Part shown: piece after piece, positions 1-10,990 of the stretch
Position numbering within the stretch: the first letter of the stretch is position 1
Layout: each line of letters opens with the position of its first letter
Origin: Dermatemys mawii
Lineage: Eukaryota > Chordata > Testudines > Dermatemydidae
NCBI GenBank assembly: GCA_007922305.1
Contig: ML677335.1
Span: 43,846,218-43,910,217 of the forward strand
Length of the DNA stretch: 64,000 nucleotides
Reading direction: 5' to 3'
Program-made: the position numbers and the translations under genes
The notes under the pieces: generated by a model
What the model was told of the DNA's origin: nothing
The model's database searches: none
What the model saw: the letters and a program-made list of their open reading frames with translations, nothing else

Positions 1-1041
1 AGCATTCGTCCCACTCTAACCTTGTACCCTAGACTCCTGCTGACCTGGGTGTGAGGCGTGCTTGAAGATAACGAGTTTCTGCACCAGTCCCCAGTGTTGC
101 TCATGATTATTTTGTCTTTAGGCCTGTCTGCCGAAAATATACATGGGACAAGACAGCTTGCTTTTCTGTCTGAAGGAAATGTCTGCTGAGTGTTTGGACT
201 TGGGCCAGGGTCCCGTCTGTCTACATTAGGCCTTGCCAGGGGAAGTTGGGCCCTGTCTGTAAAATGTTTTTTCTTGTGATAGCACTTAATTAAAGACAAC
301 ATTTTAATCAGGCTGCTCCCACTTAATTGCAGCGCTTTGCATTTAACTATCACGGACTGCTGATTTAAGTGGACCCAGTTTATTAGACAGGGTCGGGCTA
401 GGGAAGTGAAACCTTGTATGAGATTACAAGTCAATTATATGATAGGGAAGGAATTTGCTCATTGTTGTGATATGTTACAAAATCATTGTGGTCACACATG
501 GAAGTGATTGAAGCATGGGAGTGATTGGAAGCATGTATCTTGAAGCTCCAGTAACTTATGGTGGCTTATCTGATCACATGGAAACCTGTACTTTCTAAAC
601 AAAATATGGGGTTTGGAGAGGCGATATCAACTGGCTGATTGATTTTGATTTCATTAATAAAAAAGTCACCTATTCAAACTCTAGGCATCATAGGGCATGA
701 TTAATACTGCCCCCAAACCAAACCCACCAGCATGAAAATAATAACTCAGACTAATTCAGCCAGGCAGCCATCTATATAAACTCCTTTGCCCCTGTCATCA
801 TTCTGAGACGCAAACTCTCAGATGTCTCTGTGTCACTGACAGGCCAGATGCCAACTCTTACCCAGGCTACGAGCATTAGCTAAGAACTGATAATCTTGTA
901 GCTGGACACCAGACCAGGTTATCTCTGTGTTAGTTTTGCTCAAAATAGGTATTAGTCTTATAAGAATGTATTTAGTGTTTAGACACTATGAAATGTGTAT
1001 ATGTTGCTGCCTACATTAATCTCATGTATAATATCTGTGTC
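1..1041. other. Non-coding, nothing recognised
   Basis: About 1 kb of mixed-composition sequence without a convincing open frame, repeat end or RNA motif. It ends with the left copy of a 12-bp direct repeat that borders the next insertion. Confidence 0.5.
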
Positions 1042-1053
1042 CCATGCCATAAG

Positions 1054-1243
1054 TGACAAAGAGTCCTGTGGCACCTTAAAGACTAACTAAAGTATTAGAA
1101 CATAAGCTTTCGTGGGCTAATACCCACTTAATAGCCCACGAAAGCTTATGCTCTAATACTTCAGTTAGTCTTTAAGGTGCCACAGGACTCTTTGTCACTT
1201 CTGCAGTTCCACACTAACACGGCTACCTCTCTGCTTCTTGACA
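1054..1243. mobile_element. Inverted pair of Penelope-like element tails
   Basis: Two copies of the same tail face away from each other. The minus copy covers about 1054-1130 and the plus copy about 1131-1243. The arms 1051-1120 and 1132-1201 are complementary apart from about two mismatches, around an 11-base spacer. The plus copy continues into the typical end with ACACTAACACGGCTACC. A 12-bp direct repeat CCATGCCATAAG flanks the insert at 1042-1053 and 1244-1255 and looks like a target duplication. The segment with GTGGG, a short loop, CCCAC and then GAAAGCTTATG matches the stem II and GAAA part of the hammerhead ribozyme known from Penelope-like retroelements; the CUGA box is missing here. 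The family name is from memory and inference; the inverted structure and direct repeat are seen directly. Confidence 0.6.
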
Positions 1244-1262
1244 CCATGCCATAAGGTAATAT

Positions 1263-2830
1263 TTAAGTATTTGTTCTAAAACTTACACCCCCACAGTCAG
1301 GAGAGAAGCAGCACCAAGTGTGAAATACTAGACTGGCATAAGTGGTGTTATTTCCTGCCCAACAGAAGGAGGCCGATAGACACCAGACAAACCTTTGGGG
1401 AACATTAGAGGGCAAAAGACTTTGATTGCTCCCCATCCCCCCAGGAAGAGGAAACATGCACCTCCTAGCATTACAAGCACTCCACTCCCAAACAAAGCAA
1501 CAAATATGGTGGCTTTCAGCTTCAAATTGCTGCCTCAAGGCATCCTGGATCCTTATGATCCCTCTAATAGCCCTGGTCTCTGGCTGTTCAAATTCAGCCT
1601 CCAGGCACTGAACCTCAGTGGTACTAGCCTGAATGAAGCTTTCAGCCTTCTCTTCACAAGTATTATGAAACAGAGAGCACACAGATATAAGCATAGGAAT
1701 ATTGTAATCAGCCAGGTCCAGCGTCCCATATAGGCAGCACCAGCGGGCTTTTAAATGGCCAAAAGCACACTCAACAGTCATTATGCACTTTCTCATACTG
1801 TTGATGAATCACTCCTTGCTACTGTCAAGGTGCCCCATCTATGGCTTCATAAACCATGGCATTAAGGGGTAGGCAGGGTCTCCCAGTATCACAGTGGGCA
1901 TTTTGACTTCCCTTATGGTGATCTTCTGGTCTGGGAAGAAAGTCCCTGCTTGCAGCTTCCTAAACGGGCCAGTGTTCCAAAAGATGGGTGCATCACGCAC
2001 CTTTCTGGATCAGCCTGCGTTAATGTCTATGAAACGTCCATGGTGATCCACAAGTGCCTGGAGAATCACTGAGAAATACCCCTTCCGCTTAATGTACTTG
2101 GTGGCTAGATGGTCTGATGCCAGAATTGGAACATGCATCCCATCTATCGCCCTTTTTCAGTTAGGCAAGCCCATTTGTGCAAAGCCATCTACAATGTCAC
2201 ACAATTGTCCAGAGTCACTGTCTTTCGGAGCAGGATCTGATTAATTGCCCTGAACACGTCCGTCAACACGAGTCCAACAGTCAACTTTCCCACTCCAAAC
2301 TGGTTAGCGATCGATTGGTAGCAGTCTGGAGTAGCCAGCTTCCACAGTGCAATTGCCACATGCTTCTCCAACGGCAGGGCAGCTCATTTTCATGTCCTTG
2401 TGCTGCAGGGCTTGGGCGAGCTCATCACACAGTCCCATGAATGTGATTTTCCTCATCCGAAAGTTCTGCAGCCACTGCTTGTCATCCCAGACATGCATGA
2501 TGATGTGATCCCACCACTCAGTGTTTGTTTCCTGAGCCCAGAAGTGGCATTCCACTGTGGTCAGCACCTCCATGAATGCCACAAGCAACCTCATGTTGTA
2601 GCTACTAAGCGTGGCAAGATCAATGTCGAACTCCTCTTTCCTTTGTAGTTTAATGAATAACTCCATTGCCACGCATGGCATGTTAGAGCAAGCAGCATAT
2701 TGGTCAACAGTGTGGGATCCATTCCTGCAGACTGACGACGCCCAGTGCGCAGTACACAAACCATTGAAAGATGGTGCCAAATGTGGATGGAAGCAGAGGG
2801 GTTGCTGTCGTGTGAAGCAATGCATCACTG
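1263..2830 (-). pseudogene. Broken Harbinger (HARBI1-like) transposase
   Basis: Read on the minus strand from about 2830 down to 1263, conceptual translation gives successive blocks typical of PIF/Harbinger DDE nucleases. The first holds the N-terminal part with WWDHIIMHVWDDKQWLQNFR and then MRKITFMGLCDELAQAL. The next holds VAIALWKLATPDCYQSIANQ followed by FGVGKLTVG, a helix-turn-helix-like region. The last holds MTVECAFGHLKARW and the HNTCEEK tail near 1650-1800. Between about 2190 and 1800 a degraded middle still gives DP-like and HLDSSKE-like pieces but contains several stops. A frameshift lies near 2365-2372, because the two N-terminal blocks are in different frames. The intact family acts with a Myb-like partner to cut and paste its element with 3-bp target duplications. 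This copy cannot encode a working protein. It is a relic of a mobile element and not the conserved cellular HARBI1 gene. Confidence 0.8.
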
Positions 2831-3082
2831 GGCATTGGGACAGGACTCAGGATGCCCCGCAACTCCCTCCTCCTTCCCACAATTCTTAGTGGCAGAAGAG
2901 GAAGAGATGCTCTGTTGGATAGTTGCCCAGAGTGCGCCACTCTGAATTCAGCTGCAAGTGTGAACGCGCTATCGCACAGGCAGCTGACAGTGTGACCACA
3001 CAACACCAGTTTCCTTTCAGCACTCTCTGACAGGTGCTGTAACTGCCGGCACTGTAACTCTGCCAGTGTAGGCATACCCTTA
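2831..3082 (-). mobile_element. 5' end region of the Harbinger element
   Basis: Upstream of the transposase relic on its coding strand. It ends near 3080 with GTGTAGGCATACCC, which matches the GGGTATGTCTACAC-type inverted ends of several MITEs elsewhere in this window. The matching opposite end was not found beyond 1263, so that side may be truncated. Confidence 0.45.
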
Positions 3083-3084
3083 GT

Positions 3085-3560
3085 ATTTAGCTGCTAAATC
3101 ATTGGTGTGTAAATGTTTGCTTGCTTTAACTTGTAGATAACTCTCTTATTTCTATATTTTAATAGTTAATAAACCTTTAGATAGTTTATCACAGGACTGG
3201 CTACAGGCGTTGTCTTTAGTGTAGGATCTAGAGTACCAATTGATCTGGGAGTAAGTGACTGGTCTAACTGGACTGGAAGCAACCTAGTGTGATATGGTTT
3301 TGGTGTAAGTGACCATTTGTCACCAAGTCCAGTTTGTCTGGGTGGCAAGATAGACTGGAGAATCTCAGGGGACTGTCTGTGACTCCAAAGTTAGACTGTT
3401 ACAGTGATCCAGGAGTTCACGTTTGTTACCGGCTTGGTGCCATCTAATTATGGAACACACCAGCAGTTTGGGGTGTCTGCTGTGTTTGTGACAGTCTGCC
3501 GTGAGGTCGGTGTTCAGGGTTGTGAGCCTCTCCAGGCAGTGTGACATTCTCCAAACCCCC
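3085..3560 (+). mobile_element. LTR-like repeat fragment with AATAAA
   Basis: Resembles, from memory, a dispersed LTR-like repeat of turtle genomes. It holds TTAATAAACC near 3166-3175, which could serve as a polyadenylation signal, followed by a stretch ending near GTGACATTCTCCAAACC. No paired LTR or target duplication was identified. The class is inferred. Confidence 0.35.
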
Positions 3561-3570
3561 TCTCTTAATG

Positions 3571-3800
3571 TCATAGAGGATCAGGCCACAAGGGACCATT
3601 AGATCATCTAATCTGATCTCCTGCATAGCACAGACCAGGGGTATTTTTCCCCAAATACCCCTATATTGAGCCCAGTGGGTTCAGTCAAACTAAAGCACTT
3701 CAGGCCTCAGGAAACTGTTGTGTGCCACAGGCAGGGAACAGGACTGACCAAGACACTGCGAATGCCAAAGTCCCTGCACTGGCAGGGAATTGATTAGGTG
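3571..3800 (-). mobile_element. CR1-type LINE 3' tail
   Basis: Begins with TCATAGAGGATCAGG and AAGGGACCATTAGATCATCT, the reverse complement of the conserved CR1 3' end, and runs to about 3800. Heavily diverged and 5'-truncated, as most CR1 copies are. Confidence 0.5.
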
Positions 3801-4440
3801 GCTTTTGAAGCATGCCTGTAAGGTCACCAGATTCAAACTATTTCAGATCACATGGGGAGTGAATTCCAGAGTCCTGGAGCCCTCACAGAGAACGCTCTGC
3901 CAGCTGCCCCCTCCCTTGAAATTAGGCGGATCCAGTGTGAACACCCTTGCTGACCAGAGCTGTGGCAATCCCTCAGGTCCCTGGCCAAATACGGCATGGT
4001 AGGTTATAACCAACACCTTAAACTCTGCCTGGAAACTGATGGGCAGCCAGTGCAGCTCCCAGAACGCATATGCCCTGGTCAGTAAGTGAGTTGCTGCATT
4101 CTGCGCCAGCTGCAGTCTGTGGATGGTTGGAGAGCATAGAGCTGTACTGTACAGGAGCAGGGGAGTATCCCTTTAAAGAGTCTGTTAGCTCTTTAGTGGT
4201 GCTCACCATGTTCTATATTATGAAAGCTGCCAGAAACCTGGCTGTGGAAGTTAGTGTGTTGTTAGCAGATGTGGTTATTTGAAACCCAGTTGTGCCCCTG
4301 GGGCTCCTTCATGTTACTGTTGTTGTGTAAATACCAAAGGACACAACAAGTGTTAATTCAATCTTGTGGTAACAAAAGCTCTGATTAACAGTGGTAAGGT
4401 CCTCAAAGGAAAGGAAAAGCCACAGCTTCCTAGCTAGACT
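3801..4440. repeat. Old unclassified interspersed repeat
   Basis: Around 3995-4060 it contains AACCAACACCTTAAACTC and a block around GGCAGCCAGTGCAG. I recognise this phrase as recurrent in vertebrate genomes but cannot assign it. From 4280 to 4440 I see nothing. Confidence 0.3.
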
Positions 4441-4441
4441 C

Positions 4442-4716
4442 AGGGCTGGTCTACGCTAGGAACTTACCTCAGTATAGTTACGCCCCTGGGTGGTGTAAAC
4501 AATCCACACCCCTGAGAGTCATAGCTACACCGACCTAATCCCTGATGTAGACACTGCTAGGTCAGCAGAAGAATTTTCCCATCTACCTAGCTATGGCCTT
4601 TCAGGGAGGTGGATTACCTATGCTAGTGGGAGAACCCCTCCTCTTGGTGTATGTAGTGTCTACAGTGAAGCCCTGCAGCTGCGTCATTGTAGCATTTTAA
4701 GTGTAGCCATACCCTT
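4442..4716. mobile_element. Harbinger-like MITE
   Basis: A roughly 275-bp element with imperfect inverted ends, GGGCTGGTCTACGCT on the left and GTGTAGCCATACCC on the right. The interior is palindromic in style, with TAGCTATG and CCTAGC motifs in both arms. No coding capacity. The end sequence links it to the Harbinger relic at 1.3-3.1 kb. Confidence 0.6.
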
Positions 4717-4984
4717 AGATGGTAAAACACTGACTGGATCCCTTCTGTAGTATCATAATCCAGAGACAGCTGGGAGAGAGGGGTGTCTAGACTCACCCAT
4801 TAATTATGACTTTGAGTAATCAACAGCAGACATAGTCCTTCAATCAGAGGGGATGATATTCCCTCCACCATTTCTTCCAGCTGCTTCCTGAAGCCAGCAT
4901 CATCACTCAAGTCTAGGCTGGGGCATGGATGAGCATGTGCTGGCTGCAACTCAACCCAATCTCAACTAGCCGCTGGCTGGGCAT
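4717..4984. other. Non-coding, nothing recognised
   Basis: No open frame, repeat end or RNA motif that I can name. Confidence 0.4.
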
Positions 4985-5190
4985 TAGTGGGATTGAGTTC
5001 ACAGCTGGGAACGAGAGACTCCCAAGCACGAACTGCAGCTCTGTGTAGCCGTGGGCGAGTCACTGAACTTCCCTGGCCCCATTTTCCCATCTGTAAGCGA
5101 TCAAAGCACTCACCTGACAGGGGTATGGTGAGGATGAATTAGTGTTCGGTATTTAGGGGGAGGGGAGAACGTCTGGATAAGGCAATGCAA
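4985..5190 (+). repeat. MIR/CORE-like SINE fragment
   Basis: Contains the core GGGCGAGTCACTGAACTT followed by CATTTTCCCATCTGTAA, the signature of CORE-SINEs of the MIR type. The tRNA-like head is decayed. Confidence 0.6.
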
Positions 5191-5386
5191 GTGATCACTA
5201 TTACTAGATTTAGTTTATTGTTGAGCTCCCTAAATCCCATCACGTACAGTGCTCCAGGGAAACATGGAGATATTTTTGGCCAAAGATCACCCTGTCTGTC
5301 TCCTCCCTACTCACAGTGTGGTCTATGAAAAGCTCCTGAGAAGCACTGAACCTGCAGGGGCTTGGTTGAAGAACCTACATGTTTGT

Positions 5387-5632
5387 GTCAGAATTAATAC
5401 ATCAGCATAGGATGGAAGGCTGGAAATCATCAAGTTCAGTCCCCTGCTATTGCAGGCAACCCCATTATATAATCCTATCACAAATAAGTTTATCAAATTC
5501 TACCTTAAAATTAGTTAGATTAGTTGCCCCCACTCAGAAGCTGTTCCAGAACCTCTGTCCTCTGATGGTTAGAAACTTTCTTCTATTTTTCCAGCCTAAA
5601 TTTATGCACGGACAATTTAAACCCTAAGAGCT
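5387..5632 (-). mobile_element. CR1 LINE 3' tail
   Basis: Reads on the minus strand as the last part of CR1, with the complements of CAAGTTCAGTCCCCTGC and of the TTAGAAACTTTCTTCTA region. Truncated at its 5' side. Confidence 0.6.
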
Positions 5633-5639
5633 CCGCAAT

Positions 5640-6317
5640 CTGGTATCATCTCTCCAGCACTGGCCTAAGTCAGTTGCGTCCGAGGTAAATGAGGTCCTCC
5701 CACAATGCACCTGGCCATTTATGCTGTATTCTGTAGATCAGTGGATGCAGGTGGGAGGTATTGTGTCCTAGAGCTTCCAGGAGACCAGCTTGTGGTCTGC
5801 AGCCTGGGACTGAGGTAAGGGATGTCTTCTATCTTAGCTGGTGTAGCTACAGATTCTAGGCCGGATCCTCAGCTGGTGGGAATTATCCCAGCTCAGGATC
5901 TGGCCCTGTATATCAGATCACATAAGTAGTTGTTCCTTTGTTGGATCTCACTGAGCTATTTGTCTGATTAACATCCCAGCAAATGTCACCGAACAATGGC
6001 ACAGTGAGGGTGGGGAGCTCTACGCTATGTGTGGAACTGGCTGCTAAGTTTGTCATTGGATCTATCACCTCCAGAGCTTTAAGCCAGGTGTATTTTGGTT
6101 AATAGCAAACACATTATCCTGAGTGCTTCCTTTTATTCATGTTCAATGTGTCGCCTTTGAATTTCAATGTGTCTCTCTCCTCATAATAAAGGGAAAGCAG
6201 TAGCACATGAATATGTTTCTATATGAAGCAACCGTATCATCTAAGCTGTGTTCTCTCATTCACCCCCATCGAACCAGTCCTCAGCATTCTTTGAAAGAGG
6301 AATGGGGAGCACAGGGC
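5640..6317. other. Non-coding with one short palindrome
   Basis: Only 5858-5912 stands out: GGCCGGATCCTCAGCTGG followed after a short loop by CCCAGCTCAGGATCTGGCC, a small hairpin shared in style with other palindromic repeats here (for example 15339-15450). The rest is unassigned. Confidence 0.45.
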
Positions 6318-6500
6318 CAAGCCATTGAACTAGGTGTCAAGTTTTTAGTCCCCCCTGGCTCTGCTGAACGCTTGTAGTGTGATCCCGGGGAAGTCATCAC
6401 TCTGTGCCTCAGTTTCCCCCATCTGTGAAACAGGAATAATACTTGCTCCACAGAAGCAGGGTAGGGGATTGTTTGTAAAGTGTTCTGAGATTTGTGAATG
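6318..6500 (+). repeat. MIR/CORE-like SINE
   Basis: Contains GTGCCTCAGTTTCCCCCATC and TGTGAAACAGGAATAATA, followed by the tail around GTGTTTTATAAACGCAGTG. Diverged but nearly full core. Confidence 0.65.
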
Positions 6501-7561
6501 GAAAGTGTTTTATAAACGCAGTGCATTGTTTTCTATTTCCTTCTTTGAAGGTAGGTTGCTTTGCTTGCAGTCCCACATGCTGACATTGTTTATTTTGCTG
6601 TAATTGTTTAGTTTGTCTCCCATTAGAAATCACTTTCTGAACTCTTTCTCCTAACCACAGATACCCTGGGAGAGAGAGAAAATAATAGGAAGGGTCAAAG
6701 ACAGGAATGCAAGCAGTGGAAATTCCCTTTTTGCAACAGCGCTGTCTGAATTTACACCAAAAGATAAATGTACAAAGGGCACACTGTCCTTGCCAACACT
6801 AGACCCCCACTGTACATGTGGATCCAACCAGACTTCAAGGACATCTGTAAACAGCTCCAGTTCTAAAGTTTGTCAGACCCTTGAGTGCAATGAAGTTTAC
6901 ATTTCAATAATGGGGGAGGGCTAGCGATGGAGTCTGTCCTCTCTCATCCCAGAAGAGCAAAAGCTAGGGAGGTGACAAGTCTCACAGCCCTGCCACCTCT
7001 TCCTGTCTCTTGCAGCTCTGTCCTCCAAGGGGCTGGTGACCCTCCAATCCCACCTCACTGCATAGGGCCTTGGACTTCAGGGGAAGAACAATCCTGATGC
7101 AGCTTAACACTCAAATGGTCTGGTTCTTCCCATCATGTGTGTCACTCTAACTAAAGTACATTGAGGTCATTACTTTCCCTGCTTGAACTGGGGTTGGAAA
7201 AGATGGCAAATGCCAGAGACAAGCCTGAGCCAGGAATTTTGGATTTGGATCCATTGTTGGCCCAAGGCTGGGGAGGGGTTTGCTCCAGGCCAGTCTTTAC
7301 TAGCTATCCAAGATGTGTGGAATGATCCAGAGGAAACGTGAAGACGACTGAACCGGAGGCATGTCCAATTGCCCAAGGTTCTGACACAAATTCAGAACTT
7401 TGGGGTGACTCCGAGTGGATTCCTTTATTATTGCTGATTGTCGATTTGGTATGAAATGTGGCATGTTCCTCTGGACTGTTTGGATTCAGCGGAGATGGGC
7501 TACTACTGACGTATATCCAGTTTGCCTGAAATGAGGGAGTAAGCTGCTGAGGATCTGACAG
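6501..7561. other. Non-coding, nothing recognised
   Basis: Short open frames here show no family resemblance. A stretch at 7180-7560 may be an old palindromic repeat, but I cannot define its ends. Confidence 0.4.
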
Positions 7562-8030
7562 CAATGTGGTGCAGTGGCTAGGTTATGTGGGCTAGTGTCA
7601 GGACACCTAGGTTCTAGGCCTGGTTCCACTACTGACCTGCTGTGTGACCTCAAGCAAATCACTGAGCATTTGCCCCTCTATGTCTGCTTAGATTGTAAGC
7701 ACTTTGGGACAGGGCCTGTCTCTCTCTACGGGCACATCTACATGGCACTACAAACCCACCCTACCGAGTCTCAGAGCCTCGGTCAGTTGACTTAGGCTCA
7801 CAAGACTCAGGCCACTGGGCTCAAAATTGCAGTGCAGGGTGGAGTCTAGGCTCTGAGACCCTCCCTCCTTGCGAGGTTTCAGAGCCAGGCTCCAGCGTGA
7901 GCCTGAATGTCTACACTGCTGTGCTGTGGATCTTTTACTGCGGTGTAGACATACTCTGTGTATCTGTTCAGTGACCAGCACAATGGGCCCTGATCTCAAG
8001 CCTGGGCCAAATACTGTAACAATAATAAGA
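7562..8030 (+). repeat. CORE-like SINE split by a MITE
   Basis: The first part, 7562-7729, has the tRNA-like head, the CTGTGTGACCTCAAGCAAAT core and the AGATTGTAAGCACTTTGGG tail. The last part, 7957-8030, resumes with CAGCACAATGGGCCCTGATC, the SINE terminus. The intervening 227 bp is a separate element. Confidence 0.65.
7730..7956. mobile_element. Harbinger-like MITE nested in a SINE
   Basis: Inverted ends GGGCACATCTACATGGCA and, on the right, the complement of GAGTATGTCTACACCGCA bound 227 bp. The interior is dominated by complementary arms around CTCAGAGCC and GGCTCTGAG. It interrupts the SINE, so it is younger than that SINE. Confidence 0.65.
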
Positions 8031-8563
8031 AAACTCAGGATAGAGGTGGGTCATGATTTGTAGCCATATAACCTAATCAAAGAGGTGGGGATAAGCTTTG
8101 AATAGCAGGAAGCATTTTATATGCCTCCATAGAGTGAGTTGTTTGAGAGTCCCATTACAGTATGTAGCTATATAAGGAAATGCTGATATGCTGTATGAAT
8201 ATTTTATTACTCTGTTGATCATGGCAGATGTGTTGACAGCCATAGGTGACATATTCGGCGCAAATCATAGCAGCATGGAGACATTACCGGGAGTTTTGCC
8301 AAAAGAAGCTGCAGGGAAGCACAAGAGGTGGTTCAGACAGAATTGTTCTGTTTAATAAATTCTTCTTGGACGGGCAAATTTTTGCAGCGCAGCTCTAGGG
8401 GCCATGCCGTGAGAGACTGAACATCTCCTGCGAGGTGCTGTGTGCACTCAGAGCCCAGGGGATAAGCCTCCTTATAGGCTGTCAAATAGGCACATCAGTA
8501 GAATTGTGTTCCCGTGAGATTTTGGATGCAATGAACTCAAATCTGTATTCTGTAGCTTTTGAG
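8031..8563. other. Non-coding, nothing recognised
   Basis: No feature that I can name. Confidence 0.4.
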
Positions 8564-8960
8564 TAGAACTGGGTAAATAATGGATTTTTCAATGCATTAG
8601 TAGTGTCAAAATGTCAGAAAACAATTGTTTCATGTCTGACCATAACCCAAATCATTCATAATTGTTGGCAATTCAAAAATATTAAATTGATTTCAATCAT
8701 TTTTAAAAAAAATTTAAATTATTAAAATAAAAACAAATTCTGAACAGAATATCACTTCATAAATTGAACTGTTTCATTCTGAAAATGTCAAAATATAATG
8801 TTTTGGAGTCTTTGGAGTGTGGGAATTGGAATTTTTTAAGGATTTAAAAAAAATAACAACTTGGGATCATCATCATCTGCATTTTTCACAGAAATTAGTT
8901 TTTGATTGAAAAATGTCATCCTCCTCCTCTTCTGAGTTGCAGTCAGTGAAACTTTTAGCC
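8564..8960. repeat. AT-rich element, hAT-MITE-like family (tentative)
   Basis: Starts with TAGAACTGGGTAAATAATGG and continues with AT-rich sequence full of GAAAATG and CATTTTT motifs, like the better-bounded copies at 31671 and 47683. The right end is not clear. Confidence 0.3.
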
Positions 8961-9179
8961 TAAAAGAGAATTTCAAGCAAACCCTAGGAAAAAATGTTAT
9001 GCCTGAGTGGAATGATTTGGGCATACTCCTGAATTGTATGAAAGTTATATAACAGGTGTACATTGTCATGAACTGAATAGTTTGTATGTGAACTATTGCC
9101 TTCTAGTGGATGCTAGCAGAAATGTTCAGCTGTGTGTCATAGGCCCTATACGGCAAACAGCTAGTGGCAATTCTCCTTT

Positions 9180-9250
9180 CATTTAGTTGGTAGAGGTCTG
9201 TGCTTTTGATGTAGGAGGGTCAGAGTTCTAGTCGTACTTCTGCCATGAAG
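9180..9250 (+). repeat. tRNA-like SINE head (tentative)
   Basis: TTTAGTTGGTAGAGGTCTGT resembles a pol III A box region, and CAGAGTTCTAGTCG a B box, about 40 bases apart. No cloverleaf was fully checked. Probably a decayed tRNA-derived SINE rather than a tRNA gene. Confidence 0.35.
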
Positions 9251-10812
9251 TTCTCAATGACCATGATCTGAAGCAAAGTAACAATCACAAACTCCCTTGA
9301 TAACCACAGATTGGTTTGAAAACTAACCCAAAACAACATATTTTTCTTTAGCAACTAGATCTTCAAGCCAGCAGATGTTTTCCTGGTTCTTTGACTAACA
9401 CTCAGGTTAATCAACATATAACCAACTCCTTGTATTTGTTTTTTTAATGATGAGTCAGAATATGTTTTCAGTTTAATCAAATAAAGTCCTATTTATACAA
9501 GTGTTTGCAGTGGTATTTTATGGCTTCTTCTCAGTTTGACCAGGTCATTAAACTGCAATCTACAGAAGTTCATGCCATGAATGGTGTGGCAGTTACTGAT
9601 TGGCACAGCACACTGTGCATTTGGCAGATTGCTCTTTTCCTAGTAATATTTTCTCTCTCTCTCTCTCTCTTCCTTCGTATTAATGAGGGAAACAATTGGG
9701 AAGGAGCCAGGGCATTTCCTTAGGGTACATTTCCAAAGCAGAACCTGAGATGTACTCATGTAGCTTTTATTAACATCCATGCTAGCCAGTTCCCAGCGCA
9801 CTGTTTGGAGAACGCACCCTTCATCTCCACAAATAGTGAGCGCACACAGATGGACACCCCTCCTACCCCACAGCAGAACAGCAGATGGCAAAGCAATAAA
9901 GAGAAAACATGGAGTGCCTTGAATTCCATTTCCTCTCAGTATTTTCAGTTCTTCCCTTTGGAGAATTCACAGTGACAGTACTGGTACTAGCTCATACGTA
10001 TATGTTCTATTAATACCTAAGTGTTGGCAAGTTATGTTAACTGACTGTATTATGCTCTCCCCACAATTCTGTTCACCCATGCCAAGTATCCCATAACAAC
10101 TTGTGTTAGCTGGAGTAAAACATATGAGGGTTTTACCATAGCAACAAGTAGGGAGTTATTCTCACAGGTCAGTACTGGGATGTCCCAAAGGAAGAGGACA
10201 AGACATGGTGACTGTTCTATCCAAATACAGACCTAGGAGGTGCCTTCACACCCTTCAGTACCTGGTATGCCTGTGTTCAGACCAAAGAGACAAGACACCA
10301 TGGCACCAGAAAAGCAAGGTAGACTGCTGATGGATTAAATCTAATTTCAGGTGACATACACAGTACCTTTTACTTGAAACAGATAGGGTCTAAAAAGACA
10401 GCGTTAGGGGTGTCACTTTAGGAGCACACTTTCTGTGTAAGGTGAATGTAACAATGCTTCCTAGACACTGGTGTCATATTGAACCTTATTCCTGTACTAT
10501 ATTGTTATTGACTTAGAGCAATAAACCTGCCTGATATGGGTTATTTGATCCCTTGAATATATTTCATAGAGAACTAAAGTGTGACCAAGCAACTGATGCC
10601 ACAATTTATCAACATTGTGCACAGTTATTACCATACTCGTTGCTGGGTACCAGCCTGATTTGAGACGGGCTGTTGGACAATATTTCTGCCCCTTCTTATT
10701 TGTTATTCACATACACAGGCATCAGGGGGCTAGGTTTAGTGGGACTTAGCCCCTGCTTCCCCATCTATCTCTGCCCACCCAGCATATCAAATGAAGCCTC
10801 ATATCTAGAGGC
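9251..10812. other. Non-coding, with a TC microsatellite
   Basis: A (TC)n run lies at 9652-9671. The remainder holds no open frame or repeat end that I can name. Confidence 0.45.
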
Positions 10813-10948
10813 TGTGATGAGTTGGACCCCTCTTCTGGGATGCCACCTGATGTCCCCGGGTTTCACTCAGCCCCTCCTGCTTCACCAGCCTGGATTCCCT
10901 CTCCTTATCTTACTGAATTAGGCTCTCCGGCCTCTTGCAGCGTGTGTA

Positions 10949-10990
<42 letters not shown>

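Noticed and set aside
1395..1733. Plus-strand frame of 112 codons
   Set aside because: It is the antisense shadow of the Harbinger transposase relic.
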